Below the pieces are notes generated by a model. It was not told the origin of the DNA. It saw nothing but the letters and a program-made list of their open reading frames with translations, and did not search any database. The translations under genes were made by a program, and so were the position numbers. Positions 12,308-23,665 of a DNA stretch of 64,000 bases are shown in pieces. This stretch comes from Cristatella mucedo (taxonomy: Eukaryota; Bryozoa; Phylactolaemata; Cristatellidae). Location of the stretch: positions 7,991,001 through 8,055,000 of the forward strand of contig WPIO01000010.1 of assembly GCA_009760855.2 (NCBI GenBank). The letters are read 5' to 3'. Positions within the stretch are counted from its first letter, which is position 1. Each line of letters begins with the position of its first letter.

Positions 12308-12569
12308 CGCTTGCCTATGTGCGTACATATTGTGTGTACACGTGCATATGTTAGCATGCGAGGTTCAGAATGGGGTCTCTTTGCAGACTCATGATGTATT
12401 TTCATCACACGGGACAGGGTATGCTGGATAAGCATTTTTTGGAGTATGGGGTATGAAAGCAGAACCTCATATTCACAATATGGACGGTCAGTCTTGTACA
12501 AATGCAGCCGGAGCAGCTAGATGCCATGCCTTTGGTCTGGCAATTCAGTGCTAGCTCTCACATGCTTGT

Positions 12570-12775
12570 TGTCATCTCCCTCTCACTTGTCCTCCCTCTT
12601 TTGCCTCTCTTGCTCTCCTGCTATTTCTCTTTTGCTCCATCTCCCCTTCTCTCTTTCTCCCTCTCTCTCTCTCCCTCTCCTGCTATATCTTTTCCTCTAT
12701 TCTTTTGCTCTCTCTGTCTCTTTCTCTTTTGCTCTCTCATTTCCTTTGTTCTCCATCTCTTTTATTCTGCCTATC
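12570..12775. repeat. pyrimidine-rich (CT/CTTTT) tract
   Basis: About 200 bases of degenerate ctctt/ctcc units. Open frames here are Leu/Ser/Phe-rich artefacts. Confidence 0.85.
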
Positions 12776-13378
12776 TTGAACAAGAATTGTAAGCATAAGA
12801 TTCACATATACCAGAAGCTGCCTTCCTTTTTTCATCTATAGCATTGCTACCCATTAGAAATCTGTGCACCAATCTGTTTAAAGCATATCCACTCGGCCTG
12901 GCCATTGTTAGTGCTCTGCAAGCCAGTTCCTGCCAGCTCCCTTACTGAGTTCGCTGACTGTACGGCCAGCTTGTACTTTGAGTGGCTTGCTGCATGGCAT
13001 TGAGCACACAGTCTGCACGCTGCATCCTCTAGCGCTGCCTCCCTCTTCCCCTTATTCCCTAGCTGCATATCTGCTCACTTGCAGTGAGCATTGCACCTGA
13101 CCACACCCAACTAGCTTTCCTCATGCTCCTCTGGCCTGCCACTGGTTATAGTATTGTTCCGAAAGTTGAGATTCGAGGGATTCATGTGCTCACTGGCTTT
13201 TGCTGGCTGCTGAGCAGCCAGCCGGTAAAAATTGGCTGAGTCAATCGCTGAGTAGAGAAAGGATTGTTGACACATTTGATCGGTAGTACCACAAAAGTAC
13301 ATAATGGAACGCAATTTGTTATTGTGCACGTTTAGCAGAACGAATAAGCGCAAGAGATTTCCAAGTGCGAATAAAAAA

Positions 13379-13517
13379 AATATAATTCATTTATATAGCA
13401 CCCTAAGAGAACTTAATCTCTATTCAGGCGCTTCACATATGCCTCGGGGCTCGAGCCCACGACCTCAGCCAGACCTTGGTCGGAGCGAGCACCTTATTCG
13501 CTGGACCAAACCAGCTC
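13379..13517 (-). mobile_element. SINE family B copy (left arm of inverted pair)
   Basis: In minus orientation it has a head with gctggtttggtccagcgaat, the clamp-like 'aaggtctggctgaggtcgtg', ggctcgagcccc, 'gaagcgcctgaatagagatt' and the tail 'cttagggtgctatataaatg'. Confidence 0.85.
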
Positions 13518-13547
13518 GGCTTTCGATTTACAGCTGCTGTAGTGTTT

Positions 13548-13702
13548 GTGTGGTTGGGTCCAGTAGTTAAGGTGCTCCCTCACGAAGGTCACAGTGAGTG
13601 TATTCGACTACCGATGTCGTAGACTCGAGCCCTTGGGTATATGTGAAGCGCCTGAATAAAGATAAGGTTCTCTTAGGGCGCTATACAAATGAATTATAGT
13701 AT
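13548..13702 (+). mobile_element. SINE family B-like copy (right arm of inverted pair)
   Basis: On the plus strand a divergent head (gtggttgggtccagtagtta, agactcgagccc) leads to 'tatgtgaagcgcctgaataa' and 'tctcttagggcgctatacaa'. It lies head-to-head with the copy ending about 30 bases to the left. Confidence 0.8.
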
Positions 13703-14219
13703 GCTCACTCTTTTGCCACGTTGCACGTTTTTTAAGTGAAAGTCCCTTCGATCTTGAATATTGATGACTGCCGAAGTCAATCCAACTGCCTACAGTTGCT
13801 TGCTTGCATGCTCACGCAAGCAGATCTCATCCACGACGAAACTAAGTTCGGTTTGGTTGTTTATTAAGTTGGGTTATTTACTCTGGCCTGCTGGAAATTC
13901 TCTGAGTGACCGTGGTTCACACTAGATGGCTCTCTATAGACTCGGCCTTCCCTATACTGCCTGTACCCACTCTGCTAAGATATGGGAAGGGAACTCCCAT
14001 GAGTGAATTGCCTCGCTAGTGGTGGTCTGCTAATAAAGCGCTCATTTGAATCGTTCCGAAAGTGCAGCGTGTCGTTTTATCGTACTGCCTCCGTGCCTGA
14101 CAAGGAGATTGCATAACTATTTTGCCTGCTTCTGCACACACTTTTGTTTGCGCTGTGTGTGCATATGGGGGTTGGCTGCATGCGACATGCGCACAAGCTT
14201 GGCTGTGCAACAACGAATA

Positions 14220-14560
14220 GGTATTTGGCAGCAGTGCAGCCGTGAGCCGGAGCCGTGCCAACAGCAGGCCGAGCGTGAGCGAGGCAACCACTACTAGCCG
14301 AGCTGCCACGACCATGGAGCACCCCGGTTCCGGCAGCAACAGAACAGCTGCGCTGGGGGTGGCGGCCTGCGGAGGCAATAACCGACCGCCGCCGCCCCTC
14401 CCACGGTGTGCGCTGCTGCTGCTGCTGCCGCCACTGGAGTACCGCATGGCCGCGGCTGCAGCCGGCGGCCGTGCAGCTCTTAACGGTGGATTCGCGTCGG
14501 CGCGCAGGCGCTTGGCCATCGACCGGGTGACTCATCGGTGTACCTCTGTGCAGGACGCAA
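14220..14560. other. GC-rich island inside an intron, open on both strands
   Basis: GC- and CpG-rich against the surroundings, with CTG/GCC runs. One plus frame (14242-14646) and two minus frames stay open for 400-500 bases, with Pro/Ala/Ser-rich products and no recognisable domain. It could be an alternative promoter/first exon of the host gene or an unrelated island; nothing in the sequence decides this. Confidence 0.4.
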
Positions 14561-15744
14561 GGCTGCCCCAGAGCACTATGCTGCTACACGTCTATCAAAA
14601 GAAAACGGGCGCAGTTTCCACCGCATTCTGGCGCCAAGGCAGGTAGCGAGCCGGTGATTATTACCTGTATCGTTCTAACTAAGACAAGCGCCCAGCTATT
14701 ATAGCTGGACACAACCTTGAGAACAAAAACAGCAATCTCTTAGTAGCATGCATGTTCGCACGACCGTCAGGCAGTCAGGCAGCCTACTGATAGCAGGCAA
14801 GCTTACGACAGCAAAACAAGCGAGATGGACTGTGTGATTTATCTTACCCTTACCTTGTTCCACCCACCCACCCCCCAACCTTGAGCAATGTGGCCCATTC
14901 AGCCAACTAAATTCCTGATTAGTAGCCGGCAGCTCGGTACCGGACAGAACCTGTGTTAGTGAGTTGGCTATAGCTATGGTTAATGATGCTCTGTCGTGAA
15001 AAGCCAGCAACCACAAATGGGAGAGTCTAGTTCTGATGTGCACCGTAGGACATTTGCCAAACTAGTTTGGGATTTTCAAATGCTGGCCTAGGATTAACTT
15101 ATTTAGTCGACTTACATGTACCAATTCACATTCGGTGAGAGCCCAAGAGGGACAGTATGTCCAGGCCTTTGTGAGCGTGGAAATACCGCCTCTGCGATTG
15201 ATCTGGGTTTGCTTACACTCATTTGCTCATATGCATCTCTACTATATGTGAGTGTTCGTGCACAAATGCTATAATATAGAGAAGCTTTGAGGTAGTGTGG
15301 AAGACTCGTTTTTGGAGCAATCTAGATCGCTCGGCATCCACTCTCATCCACATCTCATCCACACCTTACTTGTTGCAGGCAGGTTCGGGCCAACGTGATG
15401 TGAGGCAGCGATGCTGTCCTGCATGTGGGTGCCATTTGACCTGTGTGGATGCCTCTCTGAGCACAGCTGGAGGCCTCTCTCTTTCTGCCGCTTCGGCTCG
15501 GCAAGCGAAACGATTGGTGCCGGTAAGTCGTGAGTATGCGTCATCTCGTGTGCATTAATTCGTACGTAAGGCAGTATCTGTATATGCGCCTGTAGTGTGT
15601 GCTACGCATACATCGATAGATAGATGCACACACTTTCGGCAGCGGTAACTGTGCATACCTAGTACTTGTATAACGTTAAAGCCGGAATGAAATTTTCATG
15701 CTTTTCAAATGCACGCCGGCTTGTTGTAACAGCACTGCTTGTAA

Positions 15745-15922
15745 TATCAGGCGAGTCGTGATGGCGCACTAGGTAAGGCGGTTGCTTTCACGACTTCGGC
15801 CCTGAGGTCGTGGGTTCGAATCGCGGTGGGCGATTCTTTATTGCCGCTGCAAGTGGTGGTTGTAGCAGTAAAGGCTCTTCTGTTGCTATGCAAAAGAGGC
15901 TGTTGAATCAGCTAGTATGTTT
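15745..15922 (+). mobile_element. SINE family A copy
   Basis: The head is cgtgatggcgcactaggtaa ggcggttgcttt (A-box-like), the clamp is cacgacttcgg/ctgaggtcgtg and the B-box is gggttcgaatcg. The body 'gattctttattgccgctgca' and end 'gaggctgttgaatcagctag' follow. This is among the best-preserved copies. Confidence 0.9.
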
Positions 15923-16908
15923 AGTATTTTTTTTTATCAAGCATTTGTTGAGTTCATGTAGCGTTCGGGCAATAGAGCAAGTAGACATGAAGCATGATGA
16001 TGGCAGCTAACATGTGAGGAGGAAGGGGTGAGTTACAAAGCATTTGTGGATAATGGTGGCATTGCTGCTTCCAAAAGGGACTGGAGGAGCCTGCAGACGA
16101 CACAGCAGGTCAGGGCTATTTGGCATAAGAGTTAGCAAGGTGGGCAGCCACAAAGCATTGGACCTGAACCTAAGAGGAAAGTTGAGGAATGAAGGGACTT
16201 GATGTGGCTGTCGTAAAGTGAGTATGCAAACAGCTAGAGAATAAATATGCGGAGTCTTTCTTAGAGAGTGGTTAGTTAGCTGGTAACAACTGGTAATCAG
16301 CTAAAACGACAATCGTTCTTCGTTGGCTATGTGGAACTGTGGGGGAAGGCAGATACCTGCTCTATTTGCATGCAACTTCCTATGCCATTGATGCACCATT
16401 TTGAGCTTGCCGACGCTGTGGTGGTTAAGCACTCAGTGCTTAAGTGAAGCAATGACATTTTTGTTCTAGCATTAGCCAATTTTACAGTGGAAAGTCTAGT
16501 GGTATCCGGATTTGACTAAACCCAGAGAGCAAAATAAAAATTTGTGCCCCGGCTAGGATACAGTCAGAGCCAGTCACGATCGCTGCTATTGAACATGAGC
16601 AACTCGCGCGGTTGCCCCATGCTGCTGTCACATTAGCCGGCAGTGCAGTCAACAGCAAGTGTGAGATGAATCGATGGATGCACGTTTGAAGGCGGTGGTA
16701 GCAACAAAAGAGCTGCAGCTATAGAGTGGAAGCACCGGCAGGCCAGCAGCAGCAGCAGCAACAGCAGTAGCATCACAGGCAAGCAGTGTGGCACATCATA
16801 GATAGCCCGGTCGAAACAATGCCGGCACAAACATTCGTGCACAAGTTTAATATGTAGGGCACAGAGTACCGTACACTGCACAAGCTTCCGGTCGCTGCCT
16901 GCACTTGC

Positions 16909-16967
16909 CTGCTCGTCGAAATCGTTGAAGGGTATGCTGGTAGGTAGGCGGTAGAATTCTAGCACCC
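16909..16967 (-). CDS. PDE10A: PDE10A-like exon: GAF-A, last strand, GC donor
   Basis: The 59-base exon encodes G-VLEFYRLPTSIPFNDFDEQ, aligning with '[21 protein letters not shown]' of PDE10A without a gap from the previous exon. The acceptor is caaatttgcag. The natural exon end, GAGCAG, is followed by gcaagtgc, which is the strong consensus of a GC-AG intron; no GT site nearby keeps a sensible alignment. It ends in phase 0. The next homologous block (at 9.3 kb) also starts in phase 0, but about 17 residues of the terminal GAF-A helix are missing between them. Confidence 0.85.
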
Positions 16968-16999
16968 CTGCAAATTTGCAGCATGCACCGAGACGTTGT

Positions 17000-18450
17000 A
17001 AGAGCATCGACAGTTTTAAATCAAAACCAAACGATGCTTGGTCAGCAGGGGGGCTTCGTGGTGCGAATGGACCCCCTCTTCATCCTACAGGCATCATAGC
17101 TTTTGCCAGGGGCCTCTTCGAAAAATGGGAGAATGTCGGGCTCGGCAGTTGAGCCTGGGGATGATTTGATGCCGACGGAGATCTTACTAACGGCTTTCTT
17201 ATAACAGAGAAACGTGTGCCAACTCATCTGAACTGCTTTTAATCTCGGAATGGGTGCCTCCATAGAAAACTCGGTAGTGAGCATGTCTAAAGTGGTGCAG
17301 CTAAGTGCAGATGTATGACAGCAGAACTGCAGGCATGCATGTGTAGTTTTAAGCATTTAGAATGACACAAATTTCTTCTTAGCAGTGGCTTCGAATCAGG
17401 TGGAGGAGGGGGATCAGTAGTTCGTTTCGTGGGTACTCATACAGCTAGTAAGTAACAGCCGTCACCAACCCGATTAAGGCCTTACCTTATGTGTTGAATG
17501 GCACAGCAGATCTAGAGTACACCCAGAGACAGTAAGTGCATTAAAGAGGTGGGCACTAAGATTGAGAGCAGTCAACGTCGATCAACTTTAATCGTTTCCT
17601 GAAAACTTGGATTGCAGTTACTTAGTGCTCCTTTGCTCTGCCATCGATCCATCCGTAGACTGGTATTTCTCGGTTTGTCTTTTCATTGGCATCGCGTGGC
17701 AGTCGAGTGGTAGCTCACTGTACAAGCCGTACTGCAAACTAGATGAATGATCCTCCAATCAGTTTATATTGATATCTACCTCTGTACCATCGGGTGCTCA
17801 CATTCTTATCCGGGCCAGTTGCTTTTACATAAAAGAGACGACAGATTTTCTGTTGATTAGACATTCTTTAAGAGCAGTGGACCGAGATTCCTGGAGCACG
17901 GCCTGAGTGATACTGCAGTAGTATACGGACTATCTTAAGAATAAGTTCTTTGCCAATAAGTTATTAATGCCAATAGGCGTTCTTGAGTGGGTCGAGTTTT
18001 GGCCATAAGGTACTCTTTTAAGAACACCACAGTACTCCTTAAACGTTTCAATTACTTCACTGCAAGCTTTAAAGTAGGGTCTCTAGAGGGGTACTGCTGT
18101 AAAGCACTTCGGTTCTATTTACAATGTTTGTGTCAAGACCCCATTACCTTTCTGCATTCTAATAAATGCCTTATGCATTCTCATAAAAGCCACCCTTTTC
18201 AAAATTTGTTTGGGCACCTTAATGACACTGCTTGGTGGTTTAATCGCCTGATGCTCACCGCTACTACTGCAATATTTCTTTTTTTAAATTAATCATCTCT
18301 GAACTTCCAAAATAGCCTACATTGAGCTTGTTGCTGAGTTTCTAAAATACCTCGGTGGGCCCGACCATTATTGAACAATTGGTCACTTAATCCCCTTTCA
18401 TGCCCCTACATCGATCGTGCATTTTCTGTGATCTGCTTAGATGGCAAGTC
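17000..18450. other. intron; no feature recognised
   Basis: AT-leaning sequence with no exon, repeat relative or simple repeat that I could identify. Confidence 0.4.
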
Positions 18451-18632
18451 TTAAGAGTTAAGCTCACATGATATGTGCAACCGAGTTGTATTATCTAAGT
18501 TGTCGCAGAAGTGTAAATGGTTAATTGCAAGTGTTTGTAAGTAGGCAAGTGCTATTATAAACTCATTCGGTTCCTTGTGGTATATGCCGACTTTTGCGGT
18601 GCAACAACAAAGCTCTGTGCAACAGCCCGTAC

Positions 18633-18726
18633 CCATAACATTATCATCGGCATCCATTATCGGCTGAGAGATTAGTGATTGGACGTCGTCTTCGATGTGG
18701 ATCATACCAAGAGGATACTTGCCATC
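18633..18726 (-). CDS. PDE10A: PDE10A-like exon: GAF-A, beta-strand pair
   Basis: The 94-base exon encodes DGKYPLGMIHIEDDVQSLIS followed by QPIMDADDNVMG. It corresponds to the PDE10A run 'DERFPRGTG...IQSVLCLPIVTAIGDLIG'. The acceptor is gattttgcag and the donor is ATGG then gtacgg, leaving one base that completes a Gly codon with the next exon. The usual 'LCLPI' of GAF domains is ISQPI here, a change in the core strand. The single-residue gap relative to PDE10A falls in a loop. Confidence 0.9.
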
Positions 18727-19122
18727 CTGCAAAATCAGCATGCATATACCAGTATCCGACACTTGGCCAGATATGCTGCAGGGCGACATAGTATGCTTTT
18801 GAGACACCATATTAGGATAACGACTGCAACGTGAAAGCATGCCTAGGAGGCATCTATCCTCATCAAGCACGCCAGGGTGCTATCGTCGGTGTGTTACAGA
18901 CATGCACAAATTTGGCTGCGCATTGACAGACGATCTCATAATCTACTTGCACTTGGCACAGCAGTTGTTTGCACTGTTCGTGTACTCGCTCGTTCCGGTA
19001 CATTGAACATGCCAAATTGCTTAGTCCACTGCAAGCAGCCAGGCTCTCCGATCATCCACCTCAAAATAGGAGCAATGCAAATGCAGGAGCGCAAACTTAC
19101 CTACCTGGTCAGCACACGGCCG

Positions 19123-19142
19123 CGGGGGGGGGGGGGGGGGGG
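19123..19142. repeat. poly-G run
   Basis: About 19 consecutive G inside the intron between the 24.0- and 19.3-kb exons side of the host gene; assembly length may be unreliable. Confidence 0.9.
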
Positions 19143-19260
19143 GCGGCGGGTTGGAAAATGTGGGGGAGACCAAGGCAAGAAATGTGAAAATTCAACTTGA
19201 GAAAAAAGACAGCTAGCCGGTAGTTGCCGCAGCCAAGCTCGCTAGCGCGTTAAAGCTCAC

Positions 19261-19366
19261 CAGGACGAGTGGACGCTGCAGCTTGAGGCCATGATGGCTG
19301 TGTGCTACGTAGGCAGCTACAGTACTGCCTGGCCCGACAGGTACCGTGCGGCTGACATGTCGAACT
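19261..19366 (-). CDS. PDE10A: PDE10A-like exon: GAF-A middle
   Basis: The 106-base exon encodes VRHVSRTVPVGPGSTVAAYV followed by AHSHHGLKLQRPLVL. It aligns with the PDE10A segment around 'PAGPITQGTTVSAYVAKS', including the conserved GPG-S/T-TV-x-AYVA motif of GAF-A. The acceptor is tgccctgcag and the donor is CTG then gtgagc. It starts with one base that completes the split codon from the 24.0-kb exon and ends in phase 0. The intron to the next exon is only about 534 bases, and both splice sites are canonical. Confidence 0.9.
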
Positions 19367-19774
19367 CTGCAGGGCATACACGAAAAAAAAGATTCATTTG
19401 CTTTGGTTTCCATAGAGCTAGCTGCCATACCGGTGCGCCCTAATATGTTTGCACTTATTGTGCGTGTTTTGTGGAACAAGCGACCTTACACGTTGCTTGC
19501 TACACTGGCCGAAGCAAACGAGGTGGAGGGGATGAGAGTTGGCTGCTTGATCCTAGTGGGAGTGCAGTCAGTGCAGATGTGAACTCGTCGACAAGCAATT
19601 GAGCAATGGAGACACTCTTTATCTTGTCTCCCACTCGGGCTGGGCTTTATACTTTTAGCAGCAGCTATGACTGCACTCAGCAGTAGTCTAAGTGATATCA
19701 GGCAGTGGATCAACAGCCTCTGCACACTGGTCGTGGCAACTGCTCCAGCAGGAAGCTAAAGTGCAGACATGTCG

Positions 19775-20234
19775 ATTCTCAAGCTGATTCCGTGCCAGAC
19801 ATTCACCAGGGCTAGCTGAACTGCTGCACCAGTTTCAGCCTGTTCGCACCCTCAGGTCCTGTGTGGACAATAAATTAGCTGTCCCATTCCTCTGCTTAAA
19901 GACAGTTGGCGACAGAAGCTTTAGTTCTGCAGGTCCTAGACTGTGGAACTCGCTTCCACAATTCTTACGCAACGACATCTACTCTCCAACTGCCGACTAT
20001 GGCACATCTTTTTCAGCGGTCCTGAACTGCTACTTCTATGCTACTCACTACCTCAACTGCTCTCCTAACTCTGCTATGCTTCCCACTTTCTCTTTGTTGC
20101 ATGAGACGAAGTCTGTTGGCTACCGAATGCGTACCGAAAGCCGCTTAGGCTGTGAGTGCGCTATACAAAACTCTCCTGCGTAACACCCACATGGTCTTTA
20201 TGACTTTGTGGAGTTACTGTCGGAGATACAAGAG
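19775..20234 (+). mobile_element. LINE family 1 (CR1/L2-like) 3' fragment
   Basis: One frame reads AVPFLCLKTVGDRSFSSAGP-RLWNSLPQFLRND, the terminal region of a CR1/L2-like reverse-transcriptase ORF. The 3' end is 'ggctgtgagtgcgctataca...gactttgtggagttactgtcggagatac'. The copy is 5'-truncated. Confidence 0.88.
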
Positions 20235-21689
20235 GGCTGACCATACATCAATCAGGTCACTAGCAGCAATGACTAGTCGTAAGTAAGCCACACAGCAGCC
20301 GAGCTTTGTGTAGATTTCCCCAACTAAAGGACAAAGGCTTGTTGAGGTACTCAGCATGAGGCCGCGCCTGCTATCTGTGGTACTCTATCAGTATTATCAT
20401 ATCTGTGGTACTATATCCGTTTTCGAAGAGATTTCATTGTACATCGAGCCCTAAATTTCTATTTTCAGGGACGATAAGCAGAATGCAAAGCAACCCATTG
20501 AATGGCCGATAGCTGTGAAGGGATCGTCACCACTTACCAGTACCATGACCAGATAGAATGTGTCCAGCGCATGCACACCCCCACCACGCGTGCTTGTCTT
20601 TTGCAGGCCCATTTCAAAGTAGTTGGCAGCTAGCATTCTCCGAGACAAACGTGGAATGAGCTAGAAAGCTTGGAAATCTCCAAGTTCCGTCCTGGTCTTC
20701 TATGTTCAAGCCATTCGTCCCCGCGAGTAGAATAAGGTTCTGCTTGCTATCGTAAGTGGGACTTCTCTGTAGTCATTGCATCCGTGTGCTAAGGCACTCA
20801 TGTGCTAGTTGCTAGCCTTTTGTGAATTCTTCCGAGACAACTGCTCACTATATCGTTATGTTCGAGCTTCAAATCTGTTTATAATGAACAGGCGGAAATG
20901 GCAAAGGCAGCAGCAGCCTGCTAAATAACATCACAAACGTCATCTCTCAGACAAGACATCTAATCACATGCCACTTCATGGGTGAAGCTAAGGGGCTTCT
21001 GATAATCTGGTCCTCGATTCGGTAGGCAGGTTAGCAGCTTGCAGAACTGACTGCCACAACAAGCCGGATCATTGCAATAGTAATTGGCCGTAGCATCATC
21101 ACCAATGCTACTAATGCTGTAACAACAGTCAGGGTTGGTGAGCTACACATTTTTGTTCGGCCGGATGGCAGAAAGCCATTCTTACAGTTTGGGAATTTTA
21201 GTATAGTATGCCTGCACAGATAACCTCGCTCGGCGCAAGGGGGGCCAGGGAGTCTATGATGCAATGCTAGCAACCTCTTCGGCTGGTCTGAAGTGGCTCG
21301 TCTGCCAAGTGCATGCACAGGCTATTCAAGTGCCTTGACATGGGAACCACGGCAGCCAATCGATAGAAGAGAAGCACGATGACGCCTTGCTGAAAGTCAC
21401 GTGCATGCACAACAATGCCTAGAGCAGAAGGTCTTGAAAGGTCCTGAACCGATGCTCGTGATTGAGCAGAGTGGAGCAGAGGTGTGATTGACCGGCCCCG
21501 GCCAATTGCCAGAGCTGCTGCTGGCGGTGGCAGCACCAGCAGCACTTTGATGCTCTGATACTTACCCCCTCCCCCCTCCCGATGGCCTGGTATACATGAT
21601 CGGGTTGAGCCTGGTGGCATCAGCAAATGATGCTGATTGCTATTGATTTTGTGCCATCGCATTGCCACCGTCAAGATGCATGGTCTGCA

Positions 21690-22204
21690 TGTGCATGCCC
21701 TCTAGAGTCTGCTTGAGCAAGTAATACAGAAGCTCTTGGAATACGTTGCTGTGTATCTGGCATTGGTATTAATGGCGTAATGCTAAACTGGCTTAGGTCC
21801 TACTTCAGTGGGAGAGGTAAGAATGTGCAGATATATATGGCTGTCGGTCGTCCAAAGATCCTTTAGAGGGCAGGGCACCTCAGGGATCACTGTAAGGCCC
21901 CATCTTTTTACAAATTATACTCACTGTCTGACCGATATCATCACCAAGCACAATATTGTCTTCAACTTCTATGCCGACGATACTCAGCTCTACCTATCTT
22001 TCAACCCTACCAAGTATTGTATCCGACTCACTTACTTCCCTTGCTGCCAGTATCGGCGACATCCACGCTCGGATGGCTACTAACGTCCTGAAGCTTAACA
22101 GTGATAAGACCAACCTAGTAGTTATGGGTAAACCTAGTGTCGCCCGAAAGTGGGAAGACCTAACCCTCAAGATTCGTCCATCTAGAAATAAAAAAGGAGG
22201 GTAA
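21690..22204 (+). pseudogene. LINE family 2 reverse transcriptase, 5' part, frameshifted
   Basis: Frames show LNWLRSYFSGRG (palm/fingers motif) and FNFYADDTQLYLSFNP, which contains the catalytic YADD, then LKLNSDKTNLVVMGKP. The usual '[10 protein letters not shown]' block is broken by a frameshift near 21865-21890. The copy resumes beyond a SINE at 22.2-22.37 kb. Confidence 0.88.
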
Positions 22205-22209
22205 GCTGA

Positions 22210-22368
22210 TTTTAAATCCTCATTTATATAGTGGCAGAAGAGCTTTCTCAGTTATTACCACTGCTTGTAGTGGACAATAAAGGATCGCCCACTGAAGGAC
22301 TCGAACTCATGACTTGGATTGTGAAAAGCGAGCACCTTATCTCCTGAGCTAAGACCCGACTGCCCATA
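22210..22368 (-). mobile_element. SINE nested in a LINE
   Basis: In minus orientation the head is gggtcttagctcaggagataaggtgctcgc (A-box-like), the B-box region is catgagttcgagtcc, and the body is 'agtgggcgatcctttattgt...ctgccactatataaatg'. LINE coding sequence flanks it on both sides. Confidence 0.8.
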
Positions 22369-23080
22369 ATCTGGGTGCATAGCTCCAAAATGACTTGTTA
22401 TTGGATGAGCACACTGCCTCCACTTTCAAGTCGGCCTACTTTCAGCCGAGAAACATTGCCAAAATCAAGGCCTGCTTAGACAAGTGTACAACAGCCAAAT
22501 TAGTTTATGCATTTGTGACCTTGCGTCTACATTACTGCATTTTCTACACTACATTCTCTTTATTCAGGACTCCCGGCTGTGCCCTCAGTCGCCTGCAAAC
22601 TCAGTCTTGCACAAACTCAGCAGCTCGGCTGGTCTGCCGTCAACATAGCTGCCACACCACATCACATCACTCGAACCTCAAATCGTTTAGAGACCGTGCC
22701 TTTAGTTTGCAATTACAGAAATTTAGTTTGCACCAGCTGTATGCTCCCAAAGCCTGGAAATCACTCCCGATTAACGTCACGACATTCCCTGACTGGATTA
22801 CATTTTAAAAGAAAATACACTTGTTTGTCACTGCGTTTAGTGGGCCCTTGTGATTCGTCTTTTGTATACTTAGGTGTGCTGATACTGCATGATGCCACTA
22901 ATCATATTTGCATGTTGACCCTATGCATGTCACCTTTAACCATGTCATGCTTGTTGACATTGAGCATTACACCACTAACCATTCGATCGCTCTTCCTTTG
23001 TAGCATATGTAAAGTGCCTAGAAAGAGATTAAGCTCTCTGAGGATGCTATACAAATGTATTATTATTATTATTACTATAC
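22369..23080 (+). pseudogene. LINE family 2, C-terminal part and 3' end
   Basis: Frames read SAYFQPRNIAKIKACLDKCT, TAKLVYAFVTLRLHYC and SFRDRAFSLQLQKF ... LYAPKAWKSLPINVTTFPD, typical of the end of an L2-like ORF. The 3' end is 'tgtaaagtgcctagaaagag', 'ctctgaggatgctatacaaa' and tattattattatta. Confidence 0.88.
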
Positions 23081-23084
23081 TTAT

Positions 23085-23665
23085 GTCTAGGCTCCTTTCT
23101 CCCCATCAAGCGTCGAACCGACTTCAAAGTTCTCATCCAGGCTTACGGATTGCTGCGCTAGCTAGCAATAGCCTAATCCGACACCCTTGTACTTCTAGTG
23201 TACTCTTGCACCACCCGCTCCTTGGCTTTCTGTAGTGTCACTGTCCTTGCACTGAATTGAAATGTTTTGTTTATCGGGTGGGCCTTCAGTACGTATGTAC
23301 CAAAAGTCAGGGACTCCTTCCGGCATCTGTCATCAGCTGCATTGACTTTGCCTCATTTAAGTCGAAGCTTAGGACGAATCTGTTACATTCAGCTTTCCCT
23401 GTGCACTAGTAAACTGTATTATCTGTGACTGAGTGCATGTTACTAACCACGGGTCCTACTAACCAATGGCCACGAGTGTCTTCTTGTATGCTTTCCCATT
23501 GCTTGTCTAAGCTTGATGCTCGTGTGCCTTTGCATAGTTTCTGGGCATGATACCTTGCTTGTCATTAACTTTACTATTGCTTCTCTGGCAACAGAGTTGC
23601 AATGCACGTAGATTGATAATTAGTTCTCCTATAAGGCTACACAAACGACATATTATTACTGTTAT
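23085..23665 (+). mobile_element. LINE family 3 C-terminal/3' fragment
   Basis: LSPIKRRTDFKVLIQAYG matches the 'LPI-x-x-RI-x-FK' motif of CR1/L2-like elements, and the frame later reads NSLPASVISCIDFASFKSKL. The 3' region (ttgcttgtcattaactttac ... agttctcctataaggctaca ... ttatta) recurs at 38.87-39.14 and 63.69-63.96 kb. Confidence 0.7.

Noticed and set aside
14891-14917. Minus-strand 27-base micro-exon LAEWATLLK as the missing GAF-A helix
   Set aside because: Both splice sites give phase 0 and a Trp aligns, but it is eight residues too short and the donor (gttggg) is poor.
14945-14990. Minus-strand ASLTIAIANSLTQ as the missing GAF-A helix
   Set aside because: The hydrophobic pattern fits a GAF end, but the acceptor would enter in the wrong phase after the 16.9-kb exon.
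15370-15530. Exon at 15.38-15.53 kb on either strand
   Set aside because: Splice-like signals exist on both strands, but no frame matches the PDE10A linker or any family I recognise.
21808-23235. Protein-coding gene from the open frames at 21.8-23.2 kb
   Set aside because: The frames are pieces of one LINE with RT motifs, frameshifts and a SINE insertion.
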